Assembly (NCBI RefSeq): GCF_028283705.1
Contig: NZ_JAPWKD010000011.1
Coordinates: 434,001 to 498,000, forward strand
Length of the DNA: 64,000 nt
Direction of reading: 5' to 3'
Origin: Pantoea sp.
Lineage (GTDB): Bacteria > Pseudomonadota > Gammaproteobacteria > Enterobacterales > Enterobacteriaceae
The notes beneath the pieces were generated by a model. The model ran no database searches and had not been told where the DNA came from. It saw only the letters and a program-made list of their open reading frames with translations. The position numbers and the translations under genes were made by a program. Positions 27,432 to 34,747 of the stretch are shown here, piece after piece (position 1 is the stretch's first letter; every line of letters starts with the position of its first letter).

Positions 27432-28954
27432 AAATTAGCGCCGCAGAACCGCATTATTTAATTACCTTTGGCATGATCGGTTTATTTCTGGCGATCATGA
27501 TTGCCGTACTCTATGCCACCAACCGTAAAAGTACCTCGTTCTCTGACTATGCGGTCGGGGGGCGCTCTTACGGTCCCTGGTATATCGCCATGAGTTACAC
27601 CAACTCCTGGTGGCCGGGGGCGACCTTTACCGCGTTTTTTGCGCTCTCTGTTAGCGGCGTGATTGGCTTCTACGGCGCGGTGTACTCCACGCTCGGCGTC
27701 ACTGCGATGTATCTGATGGCACGCCGCGCCTGGAAATGGGGTCAGCACTTTAACCTGACCACGCAGCCCGATTTGCTGGGGATGCGCTACAACAGCCCGG
27801 CTGTGAAACGTGTGGCCTCGATCATTGGCATCATCTGCGTGTTTCCGTGGGTAGTGATGGGTATTCAGGCACTGGCATTGCTGGTGGAGTTTGCCAGCTT
27901 TGGTCGCTGGGGCGTCACCACCTGCCTGATCGCGGGGGTACTGCTGATTCTGGTACGCCAGTACTGGACGGTAAGCATGGGGATGCGCGGGTTAATCATG
28001 ACCGATATGTACCAGGGTATTATCGCTTACGGCCTGGGCGCGCTGGTGTGTGTGGTGCTGTTGTTCAACGGCGATCACAGCTTCGGCCAGCTATCGTCGC
28101 TGCCGCCAGCCATGTTACAGATTCCGGGTGCCGAAGGTTCGCATTACGGTTCGTGGTATATGTTCAGCCTGATTTTCACCGGCGTGGTGGGGTCGATGTG
28201 CTGGCCGATGAGCTTCCAGCGTATCTACACCGCCAGCGGTATCAAGGCGGTGAAGAAGGGCACGTTATTGACCATTCTGCTGGTGGGCGGTTTCTACGCC
28301 ATCCTGATGTTGTTTGCTACGGCGGTCAGCCAGGATCCGAATGTACAGGCCAACCCACAGAACGGTTTCTTCACCGCCTTGTTTGATCAGGGTGGCCCGT
28401 GGCTGTTGGCGTTAGCGTTGGTGATTGTGCTGGCGGCGAGCATCGGCCATGTCGATGGATGTGTGCAGGTATGCGGCACGCAATTCGCCAATGACCTTGC
28501 CACCTGGAACAAACCGCGTAGCGATCGTCAGTTAACGGTGCTGGCGAAATCGGGCATGGTGGTGTTTATTGTCGCGGCAGCGCTGCTGGCGTATTTCACT
28601 TTTAACTATTCACGTTTGCAGTTGCTGGCACAGATTTCTTACCAGGGGATTATCCAGCTGGCGGTGCCGCTGTTCTTTGGCATCTTCAGTCGCTTTGGCA
28701 ATAAGCAGGGCGCACTGCTTGGCATGATGACCGGCATTATCATCGCCATCGTGCTGACGGTTTTCTTCCCTGATGACATTCCGGCCCTCGGCTCGCTGAC
28801 CAGCGGTATTGTCGGTCTGGCAGGTAATCTGCTGGTGTTTGTCGCCTGCGGCGTACTGGTGCCGGTGGATGCCAAAGAGAAAGCGCGGGTTGAGGCGTTG
28901 TTTGCGCTGGCGGAGCGCCCCACGCAGCCACTAGGGAAACCGGTGCTGAATTAA
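27428..28954 (+). CDS. Sodium:solute symporter (SSS family)
   Basis: 508 residues with about thirteen membrane segments. 'NRKSTSFSDYAVGGRSYGPWYIAMSYTNSWWPGATF' near the N terminus is the SSS signature region, and 'GVVGSMCWPMSFQRIYTA' and the later 'HVDGCVQVCGTQFANDL' fit Na+-coupled uptake of small organic solutes. It is the last gene of the amidase/carbamoylase/kinase cluster and so presumably imports the starting compound. Followed by a strong terminator. Confidence 0.9.
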   Translation: MKISAAEPHYLITFGMIGLFLAIMIAVLYATNRKSTSFSDYAVGGRSYGPWYIAMSYTNSWWPGATFTAFFALSVSGVIGFYGAVYSTLGVTAMYLMARRAWKWGQHFNLTTQPDLLGMRYNSPAVKRVASIIGIICVFPWVVMGIQALALLVEFASFGRWGVTTCLIAGVLLILVRQYWTVSMGMRGLIMTDMYQGIIAYGLGALVCVVLLFNGDHSFGQLSSLPPAMLQIPGAEGSHYGSWYMFSLIFTGVVGSMCWPMSFQRIYTASGIKAVKKGTLLTILLVGGFYAILMLFATAVSQDPNVQANPQNGFFTALFDQGGPWLLALALVIVLAASIGHVDGCVQVCGTQFANDLATWNKPRSDRQLTVLAKSGMVVFIVAAALLAYFTFNYSRLQLLAQISYQGIIQLAVPLFFGIFSRFGNKQGALLGMMTGIIIAIVLTVFFPDDIPALGSLTSGIVGLAGNLLVFVACGVLVPVDAKEKARVEALFALAERPTQPLGKPVLN

Positions 28955-28963
28955 CGCTGAGGT

Positions 28964-28992
28964 AAAAAAAGCCCCATTTATTGGGGCTTTTA
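28964..28992. terminator. Bidirectional rho-independent terminator
   Basis: AAAAAAAGCCCC, loop, GGGGCTTTT: a GC stem flanked by A and T runs, between the symporter and the convergent antitoxin gene. Confidence 0.9.
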
Positions 28993-28993
28993 A

Positions 28994-29326
28994 TCAGATA
29001 GCGAAGACATCCGGCCCCTTTATTGCAATGGTATTGAGTACGCGAAGCGCTGCACCATTGGGTTTTTTCTCACCTCGTTCCCATTTTGAAATGGTCACAA
29101 CTGACATATTCACGTACAACGCCAGCATCGCCTGGCTTAAGTGGAAACGGTCACGTAAGGAGCGTATTTCTTCGCCATTCATATCCTGAACAACTGGCAG
29201 ACTGGCACGAAGTTCTCGCAGTTGGACGCGGGCATCGATATGTTTTACCTGGTCATCAGAAACCACGCCGATTTCGTTGAAATCGTGAGCAATTTCCTGC
29301 AAGTCTTTAAGATGATTCACCATCAC
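28994..29326 (-). CDS. NadS/HigA-like helix-turn-helix antitoxin (orphan)
   Basis: 110 residues. The C-terminal HTH ('EEIRSLRDRFHLSQAMLALYVNMSVVTISKWERGEKKPNGAALRVLNTI') is the NadS-type form that pairs with RelE/HigB-like toxins. No toxin frame was found on either side: upstream is a hairpin-containing gap and downstream is the symporter terminator. It may be an orphan antitoxin or an independent regulator. Start GTG 29326 or ATG 29323; GAGAGG upstream fits either. Confidence 0.82.
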   Translation of the reverse strand: MMVNHLKDLQEIAHDFNEIGVVSDDQVKHIDARVQLRELRASLPVVQDMNGEEIRSLRDRFHLSQAMLALYVNMSVVTISKWERGEKKPNGAALRVLNTIAIKGPDVFAI

Positions 29327-29375
29327 ACTTAACCTCTCTCATTTTCCCTATACGTTTACGTACTCGCACTGAATC

Positions 29376-29438
29376 GTAGCGGCGCGATTTATCGCGCTCT
29401 TTAACTGATTCGCGATGCGCGATAAATCGCGCCGCTAC
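29376..29438. repeat. 22-bp perfect inverted repeat, palindromic element
   Basis: GTAGCGGCGCGATTTATCGC and two more bases (29376-29397) are perfectly complemented at 29417-29438 across a 19-bp loop. Sequences of this type (REP-like, with CGCGATAAATCGCG core) are scattered in intergenic gaps of Pantoea-like genomes as far as I recall. It sits upstream of the antitoxin gene and is probably a mobile palindromic repeat, not an operator. Confidence 0.7.
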
Positions 29439-29612
29439 AGAATGTGCTTTACAGAGTGGCCTTAAACTCTCTTCACTTCTTTTGCTTATAAGAACTATGA
29501 TACTAAGTATTATAGTTATATGAAATGAATTTAAATTTAGTGAACCTGGACCAGATGCATCTTCCCCCAAATAAGTCCATGATAAGTCGATGATTCCCAA
29601 CAGGAGCTGATA

Positions 29613-30308
29613 ATGGCGATGTCCACCCCTTTCAATATTGGTCTGCTGCTTTTCCCCTCTCTGACGCAACTCGACCTTACCGGTCCGTGGGAAGTCTTCG
29701 TGCGGATGCCTGGCGTTAATAACTACCTGGTGTGGAAAGATCACCAGCCGGTGATGTCCGACCGGGGTTTAGCCATCATGCCGACGGCGACGTTTGCGGA
29801 TTGCCCACCGCTGGATCTGATCTGTATCCCCGGTGGTCCGGGCCAAATTGCGCTGATGGAAGATGACGAAACGCTGGATTTTGTGCGGCGCATGGCGGAA
29901 CAGGCGCAGTGGGTGACCTCGGTCTGTACCGGTTCGCTGGTGCTGGGTGCGGCGGGATTGTTGCAGGGCTATCGCGCCACTTCCCATTGGGGATCGCTCG
30001 ATCAATTGAGCTTGTTTGGGGCAACGCCGGTGCAGGAGCGGGTGGTGCGCGACCGTAACCGCATCACCGGTGCCGGGGTGACTTCCGGCATCGATTTTGC
30101 GCTGACGGTGGCGGAAGAATTGCTGGGCCGGGCAGTGGCGGAAAATATTCAGTTGCAGATGGAGTACGACCCGGCCCCGCCGTTCCACAGCGGTTCACCG
30201 CGCAGCGCTTCAGCAGAGAGACTCACTGAAGCGCAGCAGCAAATCGCAGAATTTATCGCCCGCCGTCGGGTGGCGAGCGAGAAAGCGGCCGGGCGGCTTA
30301 AGCGTTAA
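29613..30308 (+). CDS. DJ-1/PfpI-family protein, isonitrile hydratase-like
   Basis: 231 residues. 'GLLLFPSLTQLDLTGPWEVF' opens the DJ-1/PfpI fold, and the nucleophile elbow is 'WVTSVCTGSLVLGAAGLLQGYRATSHW' with the Cys near residue 107, as in Pseudomonas isonitrile hydratase (InhA) and the AraC-fused GATase1 proteins; no DNA-binding domain follows. It may hydrate isonitriles to N-formamides. AGGAG 7 nt upstream of ATG. Its end overlaps the convergent exporter gene by 11 bp. Confidence 0.85.
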   Translation: MAMSTPFNIGLLLFPSLTQLDLTGPWEVFVRMPGVNNYLVWKDHQPVMSDRGLAIMPTATFADCPPLDLICIPGGPGQIALMEDDETLDFVRRMAEQAQWVTSVCTGSLVLGAAGLLQGYRATSHWGSLDQLSLFGATPVQERVVRDRNRITGAGVTSGIDFALTVAEELLGRAVAENIQLQMEYDPAPPFHSGSPRSASAERLTEAQQQIAEFIARRRVASEKAAGRLKR

Positions 30309-31890
30309 GTAGCTGGCCCAGCTCCAGCTTCAGGCAGCGATCGGCGAGGTGAAAATAGCGATCGTCATGGGTTATCACCAGCACAGTTTTGCCACGCGCT
30401 TTCAGCGCGGGCAGCAGCTGGTGATAAAACACCTCGCGAAACGCCGGGTCCTGATCGGCTGCCCATTCGTCAAACAGATAAAATGGCCGATCTTCCAGCC
30501 ACGCTACCAGCAACGCCAGCCGTTTGCGCTGTCCGGTAGAAAGCGCCAGCGTGGAGAACACCCCATCCTGTAGCGTGACTTTGTGCTTAAGCTGCAATGC
30601 TTCCAGTAGCTGTTGTGCTTCATCATTCCAGCGTGCGGCATCAATCCCCTGCAGATCGTCGAACAGGTGGAAATCGTTGAATACCGCCGAGAACAACTGC
30701 CGATAGCGTGCGCGGCTGGCATCGGTGATGGCAACACCATCCAGCAGCAACTCGCCACCATCAGGTTGATATAAGCCGGTAATCAGCCGGGCCAGTGTGG
30801 TTTTGCCGCTGCCATTACCGCCGGTGAGATACACCAGTTCACCAGCGGTAAACTGCAACGAAATCGGTCCGACCTGAAAACCCTGCGCTGCGCCATGATG
30901 GTAGGTCAGATCGCGCAGCTCCAGTCGCTGAAATTCCTGCGGGGTGGCGTCGATGTGGGTTTGCTCGGGCGGCAATTGCAGTTGCATCGCATTGATGCGC
31001 TTCAGGGCAACCTGGGTCATAGTCAGCGAGGGCAAGGTGGATAGCGCGCTTTCAATCGGCACAATCATATAAAGAAACACCATGGCGAAACCCGACAACA
31101 CCGCACCGTGCAAGTCCAGCACGCGGGTCAGCAGAAACATCACCACACCGATAAACGCGAAGAAAAAAACGCTGGCCCAGATATTCGCCAGGGAATACAA
31201 CACATAACCGCGTGTACGCTCGACGCGTACTTTCTCAATAGTGGTGAACAATCGATTGTGCAGAAACGCCTGCTTGCGCGCGGCGTGCAGTCGTAACTCC
31301 TTGGCCCCGCTGAAAAGCGCGTTGACATCGCCGGTCAGGGTTTCTTCCCGCTGGCGCGACTGGCGCATCAGTTGCAACGCGCGGCGATGCACCCAGCTGT
31401 AGCCGAGGGAGCCAATCAGCACGGTAACAATCGCAATCCCCATCACGGTGACAGACAGATAACCCAGATAAGCCATGCAGCCTATGATTACCGCCAGCGA
31501 CATGACAAAAGCCGGGAGCGAAACGAAAAAGATCACTACCTGATCCAGGTCCTGGGTCAGGATGCTGAGTGCGCGCGGCATGCCGTGCAGCTCCAGATCG
31601 GCGTAGCGGGCATCCGCCACCTGCTGCACCAGCATGCGCCGCAGCTGGGCTTTGCTGCGCTGGCCCATCGCCATAAACAGCGACTGACTGAGCGTTCGCG
31701 TGCCGAGCATCAGCAGCGCCAGCAGACCAAATTGCCACGCCAGTTGCAGGCGCTGCGCGTCCGTGGCGTTCAGCCCCTGGTTGATTAAGGCCAGCAGCGC
31801 CGCGTTACTTAAACCACCCACTACGCTACAGCCCAGCGCCACAAAAAATAGCGCACCGGTGGTGCGCAGTAACATCAGGTAAATCGCCAC
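30298..31890 (-). CDS. Cyclic-peptide/siderophore ABC exporter (PvdE/SyrD/YojI type)
   Basis: 530 residues: an N-terminal six-helix membrane domain (about 1-290) fused to one ATPase domain. Walker A 'LTGGNGSGKTTLARL', signature variant 'LSTGQRKRLALLVAW' and Walker B 'FYLFDEWAADQDP' identify the cyclic-peptide exporter class, in which the Walker B aspartate-glutamate is followed by WAAD. Half-transporters of this class pump peptide siderophores or precursors to the periplasm. GTG start with GATGAG upstream; 8 bp after the FhuB-like gene, same operon. No siderophore synthetase is in the window, so it may act in recycling. Confidence 0.87.
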   Translation of the reverse strand: MAIYLMLLRTTGALFFVALGCSVVGGLSNAALLALINQGLNATDAQRLQLAWQFGLLALLMLGTRTLSQSLFMAMGQRSKAQLRRMLVQQVADARYADLELHGMPRALSILTQDLDQVVIFFVSLPAFVMSLAVIIGCMAYLGYLSVTVMGIAIVTVLIGSLGYSWVHRRALQLMRQSRQREETLTGDVNALFSGAKELRLHAARKQAFLHNRLFTTIEKVRVERTRGYVLYSLANIWASVFFFAFIGVVMFLLTRVLDLHGAVLSGFAMVFLYMIVPIESALSTLPSLTMTQVALKRINAMQLQLPPEQTHIDATPQEFQRLELRDLTYHHGAAQGFQVGPISLQFTAGELVYLTGGNGSGKTTLARLITGLYQPDGGELLLDGVAITDASRARYRQLFSAVFNDFHLFDDLQGIDAARWNDEAQQLLEALQLKHKVTLQDGVFSTLALSTGQRKRLALLVAWLEDRPFYLFDEWAADQDPAFREVFYHQLLPALKARGKTVLVITHDDRYFHLADRCLKLELGQLLNA

Positions 31891-31898
31891 CTCATCTC

Positions 31899-33881
31899 CT
31901 ATGAGTTTGTACTATTCAACGGACGCCACAGCAGTAGCGCCAGCCATGGGCCGCCGATCAGCGTTGCCATCAGTCCGGCCGGAATTTGTCGTGGATAAAG
32001 TAGATTGCTGCCTGCCCAGTCAGCCAGCATCATTAGCACTGCCGCAATCAGCACCGCCAGTATCAGTTGCCCGAGCGGACGGCGTGCGCCCAGCTGCCGT
32101 GCCAGCTGTGGCCCAAGCAGGCCGATAAAGGACAAAGGGCCGACAATTAACGTCGCCACGCCGGTCATCGCCGCCGCCAGCATCATCAGCAGCAGGCGCG
32201 CCTGTGTGACGTTAAGTCCCAGTGAGGACGATACCTTATGCAGCGGTAACAGCAGCAATGCGCGGCGCAATAGCGGGGTCAGCGCCAGCAACAGCAGCGC
32301 CAGCATCAGCGCGATTGCCGCGGTACTGGCATTGACGTAGTAGGTCGAACCGGTCATCAGCTGACGCAGCATCGCTGCCGCCATGCCGTTGTTACTCATT
32401 ACGATAGCGGCGACTGACTGAAACAGCGCGGTGATAGCCAGGCCACTTAATAACATGCGTTGCGGATTGAGAGCGTAATGGCGCGCCTGCCACAGCGTGA
32501 GCGCCAGCGTCAGCAACGCGCCGATGGCGCTACTGGCCAGCATCAGCATGATGCCACCCAACGGCCAGAGCAACAGTTGTATGGTGATACCCAGTGAGGC
32601 ACCAGCGCCAATGCCCAGTAATTCCGGGCTGGCCATCGGGTTACGGCTGACCCGCTGGATGATCACGCCAGCCGCCGCCAGCAGCACACCTGCCGACAGT
32701 GCTGCCAGCAGACGTGGCAGACGGAACGGCAGCAGGGCATGGAGTTCAGCCAGCGAGTTCCAGTGCCAGCCGTGAATGCCACGCGCAAAATCGAGCGACA
32801 CCGCCAGCAGCAGAAAAAACAGCGCGATCACCGGCAGCAGGATCATGCGATGGGTGGGAAAGGGTGCCTGAGAAGGTTCACTGACGTCGGGTTGAAAGAT
32901 ATGACGCAGCCGGGGTAAAAACCACAACAGCAACGGTCCACCCGCCAGCGCTGTCATCATACCGGTTGGCAGCAGCAAACCACCGATGCCGTTCAGACGG
33001 CTTACGCCCTGATCGGTCAGCCACAGCAACCCGGCAGCCAGCAACGGCGACCAAATCAGTTTCTGGCGCAGATGTTTTGCGCCCGCCAGCATGGCAAGAT
33101 GCGGGGCGGCGAGGCCAATAAAACCAATCACCCCGACCACGCTGATCACCAGGCTGCTGATCACCAGCGCTGACAGCAGTGCGATGCCCCGCACCAGCCC
33201 GGCGGGCATGCCTATTGAATGGGTTACCCGCTCATCCAGCGCCAGCAGCCGCAGAGGCCGCAGGATCAGCAGTACCGGCAAGGCGGCCAGTAGCACTCGC
33301 GGCAAGAGCCACCAAAACGGGTTGGCATTTTGCTGGGTCAGGGCACCACCGCCCCAGATAAATACCGCCGCCAGCGAACGGTCATAGATGATCGTCAGCA
33401 GCAGATTGACGGAGCCACAGTACAGATTGACCAGCATGCCCGCCAGCGTCAGTGCCAGCGGGGTAAAACCCTGACGCAAACTCAGCAGAAACACCACGGC
33501 AAAGGCCAGCAATGCGCCGCTCAGCGCGATCCATTCACGTCCCGCCAGCAGCCAAGCCGGGCCAGCCAGGGAAGCGAGCGACAGCGCCAGCGTGGCACCG
33601 GAAGCGATGCCCAGTGTCAAGGGCTCCGCCAGCGGATTGCGCAGCGCCTGCTGCATCACCACCCCGGTAAAACCCAGCGCCAGCCCGCACAGCAACGCCA
33701 TCCCCTGGCGCGGTAACCACATCTGGCTAAAAATCTGCTGCGCCAGGCTGGGATTGGCTGAGCCGTGCAGCACCTGCCAGATATCTGGCCATGCCAGCTG
33801 CTGGCTTAGCTGTAGCAGGCTGAGGAGCATCGCTGTGGCGAACAGCAGGGTGCAGAGCAGGGCAGGATGGCGTGTCATCAT
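31899..33881 (-). CDS. fhuB: Iron-hydroxamate ABC permease, fused double FhuB-type
   Basis: 660 residues with two homologous FecCD-type permease halves (each about 330 residues, ten helices). Paired motifs are seen, such as 'NPLAEPLTLGIASGATLAL' in the first half and 'NPMASPELLGIGAGASLGI' in the second, and 'GFIGLAAPHLAM' versus 'SFIGLLGPQLAR'. This duplication is specific to FhuB. It overlaps the FhuD-like gene by 4 bp (ATGA). No FhuC ATPase gene is in this operon; a FhuC from another locus must energise it. Confidence 0.92.
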   Translation of the reverse strand: MMTRHPALLCTLLFATAMLLSLLQLSQQLAWPDIWQVLHGSANPSLAQQIFSQMWLPRQGMALLCGLALGFTGVVMQQALRNPLAEPLTLGIASGATLALSLASLAGPAWLLAGREWIALSGALLAFAVVFLLSLRQGFTPLALTLAGMLVNLYCGSVNLLLTIIYDRSLAAVFIWGGGALTQQNANPFWWLLPRVLLAALPVLLILRPLRLLALDERVTHSIGMPAGLVRGIALLSALVISSLVISVVGVIGFIGLAAPHLAMLAGAKHLRQKLIWSPLLAAGLLWLTDQGVSRLNGIGGLLLPTGMMTALAGGPLLLWFLPRLRHIFQPDVSEPSQAPFPTHRMILLPVIALFFLLLAVSLDFARGIHGWHWNSLAELHALLPFRLPRLLAALSAGVLLAAAGVIIQRVSRNPMASPELLGIGAGASLGITIQLLLWPLGGIMLMLASSAIGALLTLALTLWQARHYALNPQRMLLSGLAITALFQSVAAIVMSNNGMAAAMLRQLMTGSTYYVNASTAAIALMLALLLLALTPLLRRALLLLPLHKVSSSLGLNVTQARLLLMMLAAAMTGVATLIVGPLSFIGLLGPQLARQLGARRPLGQLILAVLIAAVLMMLADWAGSNLLYPRQIPAGLMATLIGGPWLALLLWRPLNSTNS

Positions 33882-34747
33882 GCGTTTGCCTCCTGTAACG
33901 CGCTGACCAGGCTCTCGGCAAAACGTACCGCCGTCAGCACTCCGCCCTCAGTGGATAATCCATCGGGCATTACCAGCAACCGGTGACCACCGCGCGTCAG
34001 GGTCTGCCACAGCGGGGAGTCAATGATCGGTGTCAGGTCCACCTCCGGCCAGGAAGGCAGCAGTACCAGCCAGCCGGACGGTATTTGTGCCAGTTGTTCC
34101 AGCTCCAGCGTTGCCATGCCCTGTGGGCCGACGGCGAAGGGGGGACGATGATCCAGCCCCAGCAATCTCAGCATGTCGTTAAACAAACTCCCCGGGCCGA
34201 GCGCCTGCACATGCAGCGTATCCAGTGGATGCAGCAGGTAGATGGGCCGTGGCTGAAATCGTGCGGCTCGTTGCCGGGCCTGGTTGAGCCGTTGCAGCAG
34301 GAGTGTCATCACCTGATCCGCCCGGGGACCCTCTCCCGCCAGCTGTGCCATAGCACGCAAATTCTGCTGCGCCTGCTGCCAGGGATGGGGGCTATAAATT
34401 GGGAAGTAATGCAACGGCGCGATGCGTGACAACTGCGCTTCGGCCATACGATGTGCGGGGGTGACCAGCAACTGGCTGGGATGCAGTTCAAACAGGGTTT
34501 CATAGTTGGGTTGAAACAACAGGCCAACATCGGTCACCTGGGAGGGCAACGGCGGCTGGCTGAACAAGCGGCGATACCAGTCTGGCGCGGCGACACCCAC
34601 CGGCGTGACACCAAGCAGCAGCGCCATTTCGGTTAATCCCCAGTCGAGGATCACCCAACGTGGCCGGGTTGCGGCCAGCAACGGAAACGAAAACAGGGCA
34701 GCGCCTGCCAGCGCGCCCTGGATTACCTGCCGACGGCTAATTACCAC
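33878..34747 (-). CDS. fhuD: Periplasmic iron-siderophore binding protein, FhuD-like
   Basis: About 289 residues from GTG 34747, which has GGTGAG upstream; a longer frame reaches 34795 but would lie inside the receptor gene. The N terminus 'SRRQVIQGALAGAALFSFPLLAA' is a twin-arginine signal like that of E. coli FhuD. The body shows cluster-A-3 binding-protein features ('GVTPVGVAAPDWY', 'LFQPNYETLFELHPSQLLVTP'). It overlaps the receptor stop by 7 bp and the FhuB start by 4 bp. It delivers ferric hydroxamates to FhuB. Confidence 0.87.
   Translation of the reverse strand: MVISRRQVIQGALAGAALFSFPLLAATRPRWVILDWGLTEMALLLGVTPVGVAAPDWYRRLFSQPPLPSQVTDVGLLFQPNYETLFELHPSQLLVTPAHRMAEAQLSRIAPLHYFPIYSPHPWQQAQQNLRAMAQLAGEGPRADQVMTLLLQRLNQARQRAARFQPRPIYLLHPLDTLHVQALGPGSLFNDMLRLLGLDHRPPFAVGPQGMATLELEQLAQIPSGWLVLLPSWPEVDLTPIIDSPLWQTLTRGGHRLLVMPDGLSTEGGVLTAVRFAESLVSALQEANA

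Noticed and set aside
29307-29744. 145-codon minus-strand frame across the gap upstream of the orphan antitoxin, examined as a missing toxin
   Set aside because: It spans the inverted repeat and the start of the DJ-1 gene, has no RelE/HigB motif and no ribosome site.
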